The notes below the pieces were generated by a model. It made no database searches and was not told the origin of the DNA. It was given only the letters and a program-made list of their open reading frames with translations. From Brevibacillus brevis (GTDB lineage: Bacteria; Bacillota; Bacilli; Brevibacillales; Brevibacillaceae), in contig NZ_CP030117.1 in the NCBI RefSeq assembly GCF_001039275.2, forward strand, positions 3,224,001 through 3,288,000: a stretch of 64,000 nt of DNA, written 5' to 3'. A program made the translations under genes and the position numbers. Shown in pieces: positions 37,501-48,700 of this stretch; position 1 is the first letter of the stretch, and each line of letters begins with the position of its first letter.

Positions 37501-38784
37501 ATGAGCATTTGTCCCTCCGATCCCAAAAGAACTGACGCCTGCCACTCTTTTCCTGATAACTGCGTTCCATTTCACCGGGCTCTTATTCAACTGAAATGGA
37601 CTTCTTTCCAATTCGAGCTGCGGATTAGGATTTTGAAGATGAAGCAATGGCGGGATCGTCTCGTGTTTGATAGCGAGAACTGCCTTGATTAAGCCTGCGA
37701 TGCCGGAAGCAGTGTTCAAATGTCCAATATTCGCTTTGACAGACCCTATATAGCATGGATCGTCCAGGTCTCGATCTTTGAAAACTTCCTTGAGTGCGGC
37801 AATCTCTACCCGATCCCCCAACTTCGTCCCCGTGCCATGCGCTTCCACATAACCGATATCGTGGGGGGTCACGCCCGCAACTTCCATCGCTTCGGAAATC
37901 ACTTGAATTTGCCCTTCAAATCCAGGAGCGGTATATCCCACTTTTCCTGCCCCGTCATTGTTAATCGCTGATCCGCTAATGACTGCGTAGATATGATCCT
38001 TGTCTTGAATCGCTTCTTCCAGCCTTTTGAGCACAATCACACCAACGCCATCACCGAATACCGTTCCTTCTGCTTTTTCATCGAAACAGCGGCAGTGTCC
38101 ATCCGGAGACTCGATGCCTCCCTGCTTGTACAGGTAGCCATGCTTGCTCAGAAACTGAATGGATACGCCTCCTGCCAAAGCCATATCGCACTCCCCGTTC
38201 AGCAAGCTTTGGCAGGCCAAGTGCACACTTACCAAAGAAGAAGAGCAAGCAGTCTGAATGGAAAGACTAGGTCCCGTCAAATTCAATTTGTAAGAGACCC
38301 GTGTAGTCAAGAAATCCTTATCATTTGCCACTTCGATTTGTCGATGGTCTAAAATGCGGAGCAAGTCAGTACGACTCACTACATGGGTCAAATATTTATT
38401 GGCCCCGATCCCAGCGAAAACGCCAACCGCTCCATCGAATTGTGATAGGCTATGCCCAGCATCTTCCATAGCATTCCATGCGTATTCCAGGAACAAGCGT
38501 TGCTGAGGATCAATAATTTCGGTTTCTCTCGGTGTATATTGGAAAAAGGCTGCGTCAAACCATTCAATATCTTGTAATCGGCCACTAGCTCGTACATAAT
38601 CTGGCCTATCGATCAGAGCCGCGTCTACTCCCGACTCCAGCAATTCCTCTTTTGTGAAAAATTGAATCCCTTCCACGCCGTCGATCAAGTTGTTCCAGTA
38701 TTGCTGAATATTTTCCGCTCGTGGAAATTTTCCGGCCATTCCGATGATGGCAATTTTCGAACTCAGAACATGATCATTTTCCAT
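34501..38784 (-). CDS. PKS module with terminal condensation domain, KS-AT*(inactive)-ACP-C*
   Basis: 1427 residues. KS about 10-435 (Cys180, VEAHGTGT, GHLNTASG). The AT remnant (about 526-795) keeps VFVFSAQGTEY and the EIGPG turn, but the nucleophile motif is GDWLGEY, with Trp for Ser (623-629), and about 80 residues of small subdomain are absent. There is no KR, DH or methyltransferase, so a beta-keto group should stay on the chain. ACP Ser909 in DLGGDS. The last ~440 residues form a condensation domain with no adenylation partner, and its HHxxxDG motif reads QNSLFDG (Gln1122, Asn1123), so the catalytic second His is lost. It may act in chain release or transfer to a free nucleophile by another mechanism, or be structural. 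The stop precedes the dehydroquinase-like gene by about 30 bases. AAAGGA lies eight bases before the ATG. Confidence 0.92.
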   Translation of the reverse strand: MENDHVLSSKIAIIGMAGKFPRAENIQQYWNNLIDGVEGIQFFTKEELLESGVDAALIDRPDYVRASGRLQDIEWFDAAFFQYTPRETEIIDPQQRLFLEYAWNAMEDAGHSLSQFDGAVGVFAGIGANKYLTHVVSRTDLLRILDHRQIEVANDKDFLTTRVSYKLNLTGPSLSIQTACSSSLVSVHLACQSLLNGECDMALAGGVSIQFLSKHGYLYKQGGIESPDGHCRCFDEKAEGTVFGDGVGVIVLKRLEEAIQDKDHIYAVISGSAINNDGAGKVGYTAPGFEGQIQVISEAMEVAGVTPHDIGYVEAHGTGTKLGDRVEIAALKEVFKDRDLDDPCYIGSVKANIGHLNTASGIAGLIKAVLAIKHETIPPLLHLQNPNPQLELERSPFQLNKSPVKWNAVIRKRVAGVSSFGIGGTNAHVIVEEAPETRSQEERKEWNLLTVSGKTSQARQRNYENMLTYLKENPEVDVSQVAYTLQAGREHFEFRGIVLCNHQVQRPNTNELPLVLTEKEEEQEEKSVVFVFSAQGTEYVNMARDLYQLIPFFRETMERGFRLVERLFHLDIKKKMYPDHHNRDQAEMIQHDPLHGTIALFLLEYALGQLWRHWGVAPKAMAGDWLGEYVSACLANVFAWEDALKLLFFRGDIHEDMVLRQPTIPFLSNRSNTWITEEQATSLEYWRELINFPDQLSAGLPTLAKMRKPVFLEIGPGKKRCELLAEHEHFQSEPLLHSFLAEKDSESAYKTMLYSLGQLWLYKTNVNWKNFHTSQHPRRLSLPTYSFEKQYYWIDSAFDSHVDTLHQEKHRSPSTLLIKQGDQFVQHDDAIYTLNAFQMQQLENLLASFSSDPSLVKLAPPATDYRKEQQPREQKYEDIASVLCKILEELLGKSPIGIQDDFFDLGGDSVIAIQFASRVKELQIEISSELLFDYPTMEELAKQIRMERDNPSSPEVMPTEVPGIQYYYVDKADQEILMNVVEAAEVESVYPLSFMQLLVLNHNIIHARQGTVNLLSFPIAEELRLDLFEMAWQKVINRHSLLRTGFIWRRISHPVQFVKRHVDVSIDVLDWTELSEEDQMLALTEFIAMERQKSFSVDAVPQMRFHLIQYGKAAYQFVWSYQNSLFDGWSMNIILQEVWGNYHLGESLISQPDRPATPFLEYVKWQKTKDDHEAKQFWTEELQQFRYQDQLVQAPTSSQSTFVSAVKSVDLAQDEVYTVREFTKKNQITINTVVLGAWGLAQARLLKKHDVMIGMITSGRVPEIDQMDKMVGLFTNNLPVRLIYDEADHIREWFVALQKKLVKIRRYEHITLQQITYWSQIPLDFLQTVINTRSLVYTQSPFQTNQASELGEQKHLQGDSVGQLHLPLRIFVNPGEERLTIRAEYDSNQFAHDVITQLLQEVKRLVVTIPKADVMQDLWIPSKNQFY

Positions 38785-38813
38785 TCCGATTTTCCTTTCA
38801 CAAAAGATGATCG

Positions 38814-41800
38814 TTAGCTTCGCATGGTTCTTAGTCTTTTCCGCAGTTCTGCTCTTTTTTGTCCAGTTTCAACGCTTGATCTGTTTACAGTATTTTCGTT
38901 GATGTGATTCGCCAGTTTTTCAATCGTCGTATATTGGAAAAGGTCCACAATCGACATCTCATGTGACAGTTCCGCTTTGATCATCTCTTGTAATTGAACG
39001 ATTAGTAAAGAATTTCCGCCAATATCAAAGAAGTTTTCATGAATCCCGATTTTTTGGGAACCAAGCAGCTGTCTCCATATCTCCACCAGCTTTTTATCGA
39101 CTTCATCTCGAGCATCCGAAGGAGCTGGGCTGACATCCGTATTTTGGCAATACAGCGCCATTGATTTCCAGTCCATCTTGCCGTTCGGGGTCAATAAAAA
39201 ATGATCCACATGGAAAAATTGTGCGGGAATCATGTATTCAGGCAGTTTCTTTCTCGCGTATTCCTTTAATTGCCCCATCGGTAGAGGCTTCTCAGCCGTA
39301 TAGTAGCAAACAATTTTGCTCGTTTCGCCGTCTTTTAAGGTCGTCACGGCAATTTGTTGGAGAGCCGCTATGTCCTTGAGTGCAAGCTCGATCTCACCGA
39401 GCTCAATTCGATAACCCCTTACTTTTACCAACTGATCTCTTCTGCCAATAAATTCGATGTTGCCATCTGCCAAGTATCTACCCAGATCACCTGTCTTATA
39501 GCAAAGTTGGCCGTTGGCTTGCGGGATAAATGCTTGTCTTGTTTTTTCTTCATCCCGGAAGTAGCCCTTTGTCACATTTAGACCAGCTATGTAGATTTCG
39601 CCGATCACACCAGGTGGGCAAAGGTTGTCATATGGATCCAAGATGAAGATTTGATTATTGGCGATCGGTTTGCCAATAAGTACGGCACCATATGGAGAGC
39701 CCGTTCCTGGCTCCACCTTGTAACTGGAAATCCAGATCGTCGTCTCTGTCGGTCCATACATGTTGTGGATTTCAGCACGCGGAAAAATTTCCTGTACCTG
39801 TTTAGCCAATGTAGAGCTCCACGCTTCTCCACCCAGCATCAAGTATCTGAGTTGATGAAAAACGGAAAGATGATTGTACTGCTCTTTGTTGTATGTCAGA
39901 AAAGTGGAAAGCTGCACCATTAAGCTCGGGACAGAATGCCAGATTGAAACCTGGTTGGCCTCCATATATGCGAGTAATCGGTCCATATCCTTCATACTGT
40001 CTTGGGAAACGATGCAAAGTCGACCCCCACTCAGTAATGCGCCGAATATTTCAAAGACGGATATATCAAAACTGATGGAAGTGACCAGCATGAAGACATC
40101 ATCTGTTCTCAATTGAAATTGCTCGATGCCCCAGGCAAGAAAATTATGAACGTTGGAATGGGTAACCAGTACGCCTTTTGGCTTGCCGGTTGAGCCAGAG
40201 GTGTACATGATATACATCCAATCAGATTCATGGCTTTCAGTCGGTGGATTTAGGATGGACAGTTCCTGCTCCCAATCAACAAGATAAGTCTGGTTCACAG
40301 CACTTCGCTCAATGGTCGTGCTCAGATTGATGATATCAATCTGTTGGTCCAGTTCGATCCGACCTACCTTCTCCATCAAGCTGTTTTCTGACAACAACAG
40401 CTTGGCTCCACTGTTTGCGAGAATATAACTGATTCTCTCTTCCGGATAACTCGGGTCGAGTGGCACATAAGCGCCTCCGGCTTTCAAAATCGCCAAGATG
40501 CCAACCACTGTTTGGAAGCCTCTGTCCACGAAAATACCAACCGGCACATTGGTACCGACACCTTTGTTCATCAGCAGCCAAGCGAGCTGGTTGGCCTTTT
40601 CGTTTAACGTTTTATACGTCATTTGCCGGTCTTCGAATACTAATGCGATGGCATTCGGTGTTTTTTGCGCCTGGACTTCAAATTGCTTGTGAATCGGCAG
40701 TTGATCTTGCCAGTCTACTTGACCACCGTGGAAATGGTGTAGCAGCTCGACTTGCTCTGAATCTGTCAGCAAAGTAATCTCTTTAATTGATATTTCAGGC
40801 CGTTCCACAACTTGTGCGAGAATATGTAGGAAAAAGTGTGCAAACTGCCGGATCGTGCTTTCAGAATACAAATCCGAATTGTACTCAAACGAAATCTCGA
40901 TACGTTGATCGGTTTCTTTTGCGAGGCAGCTCAATTCAAATTGACTGATCCCGTCATTTTCCAAATGCAATTTATCAAAGAATTGGAACAGCACATTGTA
41001 GATGGGATTTCTGGATAAATCCCGCTCCGGATTTACCTTTTCAACCAGCAAATCAAATGGGTATTGTGCTTTGTCGATCGCTGACCAAATTTTTTGCTGC
41101 ACGGTATTTTGTAACTGAGAAAAACTGGAGATCTCATGAAACGGAACACGAATACACAAGGTGTTGATAAAGATCCCTACTACCTCTTCCCATTTCTTTT
41201 GATTTCTTCCAGCAGCAGGCACACCGACAATAATGTCCTGGTCCTGAGACAGCTTGTGCAACAACAGGAAGTAGGCGCTTAGCAAGAAATTGTTATACGT
41301 AATCTGCTGATTCTCGACGTGTTTTTTGAGCTTTTTATAAAGCTCCCCGCTAATCTCGAATTTATGATAGCTGCCGTTGTATGTTTGGACGGACGGTCGT
41401 TTTTTGTCAGTGGGCAAATGCAAAGTCGGCAATGGCTTGGCCAGCTCTCTTAGCCAGTAATTTTCGTGCTCGACAAACTCCTTGCTGTTCTCCCATTCTT
41501 TTTGTTCCATGATCCAATCAAAGTAATCGTGCTTCGCTTCGGCCAGTCTTGGGGGTTGCTGATGCAAGAACGATTGGTAAATGCCGAATAGTTCCCGGTA
41601 AAAAATATCTATGCTCCAGCCGTCCGTTAAAATATGGTGGAAATTGACGTAGAGGCAAAACCTCTCCTTGCCAAGCTGGTAGAGATAGATGCGGTAAGGA
41701 GGAGATTCTAAATCGAACGGCTTCATTTTTTGGGTATAGATGTTTTTTTCCAGTAAAAGCTCTTGATCCGATTGTTCGGATAAGTCAATAACCTGGATAG

Positions 41801-44800
41801 TAGGGTGATACTCAGGTAGCGCTACCTGAACCGGAATTCCGTCTTGGAGTGTAAATCTTGTGCGCAATAACAGGTGCCTTGCAGCCAGGTACGAGACAGC
41901 CCGCTCTAAAAGCGCAACGTCAATCGCCATGTCGTAGGTGCGGATAAAGGGTAAGTTGTAGGCAACGAGATCAGGATTCATCTTTTGCAAAAACCATATT
42001 CGCCTTTGGGCATGCGACAGCGGCATGACGCTTTTTTCTATGGAGGCCTCCCTTCTAAGCTGAGTTCCCCCACCGCTCTTTTCCTGTTGCTTTTGTTGCA
42101 CAAACTCGGCCAATGCCGGAATGGTCAAATACGTAAACACATCCTGAACCGTCAAGGTTACCTGGCACTCTTCATTGATCCGGTTGGCGATCTTGATGCC
42201 CATGATAGAGGTGCCACCTAAATCATAGAACTGATCGTGAATATCAATGGTTGGCAGCCGGAAGATGTTTCCCCAAATATGTGCAATCTGATTTTCGATA
42301 TCGGTATAAGCGTCATTCGTTCTTCCCGTCATCTGTACTTTTATTTCAACTTCTGGCGACTTGATTCTCTCTCGAATCGATGGCGCTAATGCTATCGGCA
42401 ACGAATTGTTCCAGAACATGTCATTGTCCGTGTTGATTTCCCCAACCACGACGTTGGACAGATTTTTTTGGATGACCTGCTCGAATGCTTTGATCGCTCG
42501 ACGAGATGTGAGGGAGCGGAAAGCAACATCGAGGTTGGTACCTGCATTTTTCGCCATACCAGTATTCATCCAGGTTGTCCAATTGATGGTCATGATCCGT
42601 GTAGGCGAGCTCGATATCCCGGAAAAAGCATCCAAGTAGGAATTAGCCGCCACATAATCCCCTAAGTAAATTCCTCCGACCACAGATGCGATCGAAGAGA
42701 ACAAAACGAGAAAATCGGGCGGATTCTCGAGGGTTAGCATATAGAGATTTTGAGTACCGCTGATTTTGGCCGAGACCCCAGCAGAAAAAGCTGTTCCATC
42801 CTTTTCAATCAGCATGCCGCTTCCCGGTAAGCCAGCTGCATGGATGATGCCGTCAATTTTGCCATGGATACGATAAATGTCGCGGATGACCGGGGCAATT
42901 TCGTCCAAGTTGGCTACATCAGCGCTGTATGTATATACCTCAGAACCATTTCGCTCCAAGCTTTTCAGATGGTGAAGTAGACTTCCTACTTGATCTTGCT
43001 GGCTGAACTCGTCCCACGATGCACGCTGGGGTAATTTTGTACGGCTGAGTAGGATCAGCTTTACTTTGTATTGCAGAGCAATATTCTTTGCAAGCTCCAG
43101 ACCAATTCCCCCGGTGCCACCTGTAATGACATACACCCCTTGATCCTTGAAGCGAATGCCACCTTCATCTACTGCCGGTAAGTCCAATGGTGTGAGTTGG
43201 GGATGGTATCTGTCTCCCGAACGAAGCGCGATTTGATAATGCTCGGCATTTCCTAGTGCTTCTGACACGACATCGCTGACAAGTGTTCCCTCATCAAAGT
43301 CGATACACTTGCAATGAAGCCCGCTATACTCTTCCCGAATGACTTTTCCCAATCCGAATAGGGCTGCAAAATGCGGATGGACTGCTTGATCGACGGGGAG
43401 GACCCGCTGGGCGTTTTTTCCTAAAAGTACAATCTCGAGGGGGCTAAATTGATTTTTCACCAGTGCCTTTGCCAGATAAAACAGCGCATGCAGGCTGTCC
43501 CCAGCACTTTCGGAGACGGGTGCATTCCCGGCGGCAAAGACGACTTTGCTCAGTGCTAGCTGGCCTGTATCACGGATAAGCTGGTCAAAATCCGCTTCGG
43601 AAACGGTAAGACCATACTGCGAGGCGTTCACCCTGTTGTAGGCTGTCGTCAATCGGGCATGCACCATATGCATACTCCGCGAAGCGATAATATCGGCTAA
43701 ATCGTTACCCCAATCGGTAGAATCCGTAATAACTAGCACATTTTCCTTCTTTTCCGCTTGTGAAGACAATGGGGCCAGTGGCACCCACTGAATGCTGTGA
43801 TAAAGGGCATGATCTCCTGCTGATAACGCTTCGGTCGTATCCGCTTTGCCTGATTCTAACGGTAAGCGGACACTCGCTTTCTTGTCCACTACCGGCCAGA
43901 CTTTGATTGGATCAAATGGATAAACAGGCAAGTTCAGCTTTTGCCGCTGCTCACGGTACAGGGTCTCCCAAGGGATCGACATTCCGTGAACGTATTGCTC
44001 TGCTAGCCTTTCAAGCGATGCTCTTGTCTGGAAATTCTCTCTTCCAATCTCTGTTAAATCTCCAATAGCAGAAAGGTTTGTACGAGAGCTGACTTCACGG
44101 TTGACTTCAGTTCCTACGTGAATATAGATTCCTTTTTCCTTCGCTAAGTCTTGTCTCGATAAATCTACTTGTAGCAATTGCTGCATCAGTTCGTCTCTTG
44201 AACTGAACACCAGCGCGACTCTGTTCTCATATTGGCCTCTGCCAGTGTTCGCTGTGTAGCAAAGGTCTTCAAGATCAATGGATTCATGTGCTTGCAAATA
44301 GGAATTGTAGGCTTTAATCAACGCATCGAGTGAGTTTAGGCTATTGGCTGAAATCGTTAAGAGATGAAAAGGCGGCAAAAGCTCCGTCTCTGGCCGGTCT
44401 AGTTCGGGAGCCTCTTCTAGAATGACGTGGCAATTGGTACCACTGAAACCAAAAGAGTTGACACCTGCTCGGAGCAAGCTATCTTCCCGCTTCCAGTCTC
44501 TCAGCTCGGTAACGATCTCGACTGCCGAGTTTTCGGGATCGACAAAAGGATTCGGAGACTGATAATGCAGGGTGGCAGGGATTTTCTTATGTTTGAGAGC
44601 AAGCGTGACCTTTATCAGCGATGCTAACCCTGAGGCCGCAACGGTATGTCCAATGTTTGTCTTGACTGACCCAATCCCGCAAACGTGCGTTTCCGACGTA
44701 TATTTTCGAAAAGCATCGTTGATCGCCTGCAATTCAATGGAATCCCCCAATAAAGTACCTGTACCATGCGCTTCAATATAGGAGATGGACAACGGATCAA

Positions 44801-45797
44801 TTTTCGCTTTTTCCCACGTACGGATAAACAATTGGGTCTCGGCTTCTGGATTGGGGGCCGTTAGTCCGTTGGAAGCGCCATCTGCATTGACGCCGCTTCC
44901 CTTGATCACCGCATAGATCGGGTCACGATCCTCCCTTGCCCTCCCTAACGGTTTGAGCATCAGAGCCGTCATTCCCTCGCTCCAAATCGTTCCGTCCGCA
45001 TTTTTGTCAAACGCCTTCACTCTTCCGTCAGAAGTCTCCAAATCATTCAGCTTCCCGGTAACCTGTGGAATCACCATCATATTCACGCCACCGACCAGCG
45101 CCATTTCGCATTCCTTATTCGCCAATGCCGTGCATGCCTGGTGTAAGGCCACAAGGCCCGATGAGCATGCCGTATTGAGAACGAAAGCAGGCCCGCGTAA
45201 GTCTAGAAAATAAGAGATTCGATTGGACAAAAGTCCTACTAAGGAACCGACGAGGGAAGAAATATCCTCGTTTTGCAACAGGGAACGATAATGGGATTGA
45301 TAGGCTGTCTCCAGTCCCACAAATACTCCCGTGTTGGAATGTTTCAGTTTGGCTCCCCCGTATCCTGCGTCCTCGATTGCATGATAGGCGGTCTCCAGAA
45401 AAAGTCGCTGATACGGTTCCATTGCCATCGCTTCTTTATGTCCGATATGGAAAAAAGGGTGATCGAATCGGGAAATTTGATCGAGGTAGCCAGCTTGATG
45501 ATTGGAGCTCGCTAGCAACTCTTCCAATTCTGGAATAAAGCCAGATAAGTCCTGCAATCGTTCTTCTGGAAAATACCCTATGCTATTAACCCCTTGGACT
45601 AGATTGTCCCAAAACTGCTGGGGGTTGTTTGCTCCGGGGAAGCGGCAGGCCATTCCAATCACAGCAATATCCTGCTGATACTTTCGCTCTGGATTGCGAT
45701 TCAGCTTTTCCAGAATGGAAAGTGCCATATCCTGATTGAGATGTCCAGATTTCAGTAGCTGCAAAATGCTGTCATTCATCTCTTTTCGGCTACTCAT
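38814..45797 (-). CDS. hybrid trans-AT PKS/NRPS, KS-KR-ACP-C-A-PCP
   Basis: 2327 residues. An N-terminal helical docking-like segment (1-40) precedes a trans-AT-type KS about 42-475 (Cys211 in NTACSSGL). No AT follows, only a post-KS linker. Structural plus catalytic KR about 690-1090 (TGGTGGIG near 891; Tyr in GDYVAAN near 1047); ACP near 1194; condensation domain about 1265-1700 with intact HHILTDG near 1387; adenylation about 1727-2215; PCP Ser2263; basic tail with RAELRKRLR. My by-eye code for the adenylation pocket is D-I-F-H-M-G-M-I-W-K. Asp235 is present, so an alpha-amino acid is likely, but I do not know a match; it shares its first part with the hydroxyphenylglycine code and its end with the glycine code. 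The start overlaps the preceding stop by 8 bases (ATGAGTAG), giving translational coupling. Confidence 0.93.
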   Translation of the reverse strand: MSSRKEMNDSILQLLKSGHLNQDMALSILEKLNRNPERKYQQDIAVIGMACRFPGANNPQQFWDNLVQGVNSIGYFPEERLQDLSGFIPELEELLASSNHQAGYLDQISRFDHPFFHIGHKEAMAMEPYQRLFLETAYHAIEDAGYGGAKLKHSNTGVFVGLETAYQSHYRSLLQNEDISSLVGSLVGLLSNRISYFLDLRGPAFVLNTACSSGLVALHQACTALANKECEMALVGGVNMMVIPQVTGKLNDLETSDGRVKAFDKNADGTIWSEGMTALMLKPLGRAREDRDPIYAVIKGSGVNADGASNGLTAPNPEAETQLFIRTWEKAKIDPLSISYIEAHGTGTLLGDSIELQAINDAFRKYTSETHVCGIGSVKTNIGHTVAASGLASLIKVTLALKHKKIPATLHYQSPNPFVDPENSAVEIVTELRDWKREDSLLRAGVNSFGFSGTNCHVILEEAPELDRPETELLPPFHLLTISANSLNSLDALIKAYNSYLQAHESIDLEDLCYTANTGRGQYENRVALVFSSRDELMQQLLQVDLSRQDLAKEKGIYIHVGTEVNREVSSRTNLSAIGDLTEIGRENFQTRASLERLAEQYVHGMSIPWETLYREQRQKLNLPVYPFDPIKVWPVVDKKASVRLPLESGKADTTEALSAGDHALYHSIQWVPLAPLSSQAEKKENVLVITDSTDWGNDLADIIASRSMHMVHARLTTAYNRVNASQYGLTVSEADFDQLIRDTGQLALSKVVFAAGNAPVSESAGDSLHALFYLAKALVKNQFSPLEIVLLGKNAQRVLPVDQAVHPHFAALFGLGKVIREEYSGLHCKCIDFDEGTLVSDVVSEALGNAEHYQIALRSGDRYHPQLTPLDLPAVDEGGIRFKDQGVYVITGGTGGIGLELAKNIALQYKVKLILLSRTKLPQRASWDEFSQQDQVGSLLHHLKSLERNGSEVYTYSADVANLDEIAPVIRDIYRIHGKIDGIIHAAGLPGSGMLIEKDGTAFSAGVSAKISGTQNLYMLTLENPPDFLVLFSSIASVVGGIYLGDYVAANSYLDAFSGISSSPTRIMTINWTTWMNTGMAKNAGTNLDVAFRSLTSRRAIKAFEQVIQKNLSNVVVGEINTDNDMFWNNSLPIALAPSIRERIKSPEVEIKVQMTGRTNDAYTDIENQIAHIWGNIFRLPTIDIHDQFYDLGGTSIMGIKIANRINEECQVTLTVQDVFTYLTIPALAEFVQQKQQEKSGGGTQLRREASIEKSVMPLSHAQRRIWFLQKMNPDLVAYNLPFIRTYDMAIDVALLERAVSYLAARHLLLRTRFTLQDGIPVQVALPEYHPTIQVIDLSEQSDQELLLEKNIYTQKMKPFDLESPPYRIYLYQLGKERFCLYVNFHHILTDGWSIDIFYRELFGIYQSFLHQQPPRLAEAKHDYFDWIMEQKEWENSKEFVEHENYWLRELAKPLPTLHLPTDKKRPSVQTYNGSYHKFEISGELYKKLKKHVENQQITYNNFLLSAYFLLLHKLSQDQDIIVGVPAAGRNQKKWEEVVGIFINTLCIRVPFHEISSFSQLQNTVQQKIWSAIDKAQYPFDLLVEKVNPERDLSRNPIYNVLFQFFDKLHLENDGISQFELSCLAKETDQRIEISFEYNSDLYSESTIRQFAHFFLHILAQVVERPEISIKEITLLTDSEQVELLHHFHGGQVDWQDQLPIHKQFEVQAQKTPNAIALVFEDRQMTYKTLNEKANQLAWLLMNKGVGTNVPVGIFVDRGFQTVVGILAILKAGGAYVPLDPSYPEERISYILANSGAKLLLSENSLMEKVGRIELDQQIDIINLSTTIERSAVNQTYLVDWEQELSILNPPTESHESDWMYIMYTSGSTGKPKGVLVTHSNVHNFLAWGIEQFQLRTDDVFMLVTSISFDISVFEIFGALLSGGRLCIVSQDSMKDMDRLLAYMEANQVSIWHSVPSLMVQLSTFLTYNKEQYNHLSVFHQLRYLMLGGEAWSSTLAKQVQEIFPRAEIHNMYGPTETTIWISSYKVEPGTGSPYGAVLIGKPIANNQIFILDPYDNLCPPGVIGEIYIAGLNVTKGYFRDEEKTRQAFIPQANGQLCYKTGDLGRYLADGNIEFIGRRDQLVKVRGYRIELGEIELALKDIAALQQIAVTTLKDGETSKIVCYYTAEKPLPMGQLKEYARKKLPEYMIPAQFFHVDHFLLTPNGKMDWKSMALYCQNTDVSPAPSDARDEVDKKLVEIWRQLLGSQKIGIHENFFDIGGNSLLIVQLQEMIKAELSHEMSIVDLFQYTTIEKLANHINENTVNRSSVETGQKRAELRKRLRTMRS

Positions 45798-48700
45798 CTT
45801 CTTCTCCCCACTCTTTCTTGTCTAAGTAGTCCAATATATTCTCCATTGAAATATCACCCTTGATAAAGTCGGCAACCTTGTCCTGCAAAGGGATGTTCTC
45901 GCTCTGGACCTCGCCATTTTTCTGGGACGGTTCGTATTGACTCGGTTTGTTCTCGAGATATTCAGCCATTTTCGCAATGGAAGGATAGGCAAACAACGTT
46001 GCAATGTTGATACGGCCAGGGTACAACTGATCGATTTCTTTTACGAGACTTGTCGCCAGAATGGAGTTTCCTCCTGCCTCTTGAAAAGACTGGTACACAT
46101 TCGCTTCCGGTATTCCCAATACTTTTTGCCAAATAGAGGCTAGTTGGGTCTCGATATCGCTGTATCTGTGATTATTTCTGCCTTTCAGCATGGGAACAAT
46201 CTGCTGCTCTTCAATTGCCTCGAATGCAACAGGCTGTGTGACCATTCTCCTGATTCCTGGTGAGATGGTAAAAGGCAAGTGATAGCTGTGCGTGCGGAAA
46301 TGCGCTTCGTTCATTTCACCGACGATGACGCGAGGGACCTTTCGCGCTAAAATTGAATCCAAAATGTCGATTGCTTGATCCGGATGGATGCCATGAAACG
46401 GAGAAGCCTCTTTCTTGATACGATATTTCGCCGCCATGCCAGTATCGTTCCATGCAGGCCAATTGATGGTTATGCTTCTTTGACCTTTGGCTTGCCTGTA
46501 CTCACTAAAAACGTCCAAATAGGCATTGGCAGCCGTATAATCAGCCTGTCCGATCCCGCCCAACAGACTAGTGACAGATGAAAACATAACGAAAAAGTCG
46601 AGCTGATCTCTCTGAGTGTAACGGTCCAGCAACCAGGTACCGATGACTTTTGGATCTAGCACTTGCTTCATCTGTGCATGTTCTTTGTTGATCAGTAAAC
46701 CTTCGCCTGCCACCCCGGCGCAGTGGAAAAGACCATGGATAGCTCCGTGCTGATGGCGGATAGTATCCAAAACATCTGCCAACTTGCTCTCATTGGCAAT
46801 ATCAACCGCATATACTTCTACACTGGACCCATTTTTCTCTATTCTGCGGATTATATCTATTTGGCTAGCCACTTTGGAATGGGACTGATCTCGGACAATG
46901 TCAGTCCATTGCTCTCGCGGAGGCAATACGTTTCTTCCGAGCAAGCATAAGTGAACCGATTTTTTCGTACTGAGATACTGAGCAACCTTCAGTCCAATAT
47001 CGCCGAGTCCACCCGTAACCAGATAGACGCCGTTTTTCTTTATGGCTATGTCCTGGAGCTCTGTATTGCCCAGCATCTGTTCTTCCAAATGTTCGATGTA
47101 CCGGACATTATGCCGATACGCCACCTGGAAGTCTTCTTTGTCTGCACAAATTTCTTTCCAGATAGTCGCTGGTGAAGTATCGCTATCGATATCGATGCAT
47201 CGGCATTTCAACTGTGAATACTCCTGCGGTATTACTTTTGCCATTCCAAACAGTACAGCGTGATGGGGCTTCAGGATCGATTCATGCTTGGTCAGTGAGA
47301 AAGTATGGTCGCCAATGACATAAAGATTGATTTGCTGATTGTACGACTGGTTTAGCATTTCACATACAAAATGATAGAAGCTGTAAACTCCCTTGTTCTC
47401 TAGTGCATGTAAGTCTTCTGCACACTCAATATCCTCATCTACCACGCTCATGCAGTGGATAATGTTTCGGATGTTTCGGTTCATCAGCTCCTTCAGCAAG
47501 ACTGGATAATCTTCTTTCGAGCCGATCTGGTAGTGATGATCACTGAATTTTTGAAAGGCTGGACCAGAACTAACCTCGATAAGATCGATTTTACGCTCTC
47601 TTATCTCTTGGAGCATTGACTGACTCCATTGCCCAGTTCCTCCCAAAAACAGCCAGGTTCCGTTGCTTTTGCCTACTTGCTTCAATGGCTCTTTGTCGTC
47701 GCGTATCCACCGTAAGTGATAATAGGTGTCCTTTTGCTTAGAGCTTTCTTGTTTCTGTGTCCCAATCCAATGACGAACCGAATCATACGAATAAGCTGGC
47801 AATTCGATGATTTGATGCTGCTCTCTCGGATAAAGGCTATGCCAGTTGATATCTGCCCCATCTGTGTACATCACGGCGATGTTTTGCAGGCTTTGAAGTG
47901 TGAAAGCAGAGTCATTTGCTAAATACTGCTGAATGGTTCTTTCCGCAATCGCGTTCCGTTTTAATTTTTCTTCCTCTAGCAACCCGTTTTCACACTGGTC
48001 ATTTTGGTCTAGGATGACTTGGCTCACCTTGTAATAGATTCCTTCCTCTGCTCCGTTCGTATTTTCAAGCCCTTTCCCATCCAAGGATCTGCATTTTTCC
48101 CGGAGTTCGGCCTGGTGCTTAAAGAGGATGGCCACCCGGTGCTCATAGTGTCCACGAGTTGTGTTGGCTGTATAGCATAGATTTTGGGAATCGACTGCCT
48201 TCGTCGTGTTGAGATATTTGGTGTAGCGGCTGATCAGTGCACGTAAAGCTGATTTCGTTTTCGCCGATAAAGTCAGAAGGTTCCAGCCTTGATTGCCTAC
48301 GTTCTCCACAGCAGAGGGAGGGGGTTCTTCCAACAGAATATGGCAATTCGTCCCACTAAACCCAAAGGAACTGATTCCACATCTGCGCGGTGTGCCTGAT
48401 ACGTTCCACTCCTGTAGCTTGTCATTGACAAAAATAGGAGAATCCGCAAATTCGATGAACGGATTCGGATGCTTAAAGTGTGCTACCGGGGGCAACTGCT
48501 TATATTTAAATGCCAGAATCATCTTTATGACGGAAGCCATCCCCGAGGCCCCCACCAAGTGACCGATGTTGGCTTTTACCGTGCCTACACCGCAAAATTG
48601 CTTTTTATTCGTAAATCTACGGAAGGCATTGGAAATACCCTTCATTTCAATCGGGTCACCCAATTTGGTTCCAGTGGCATGCGCTTCGATATACGAAATC

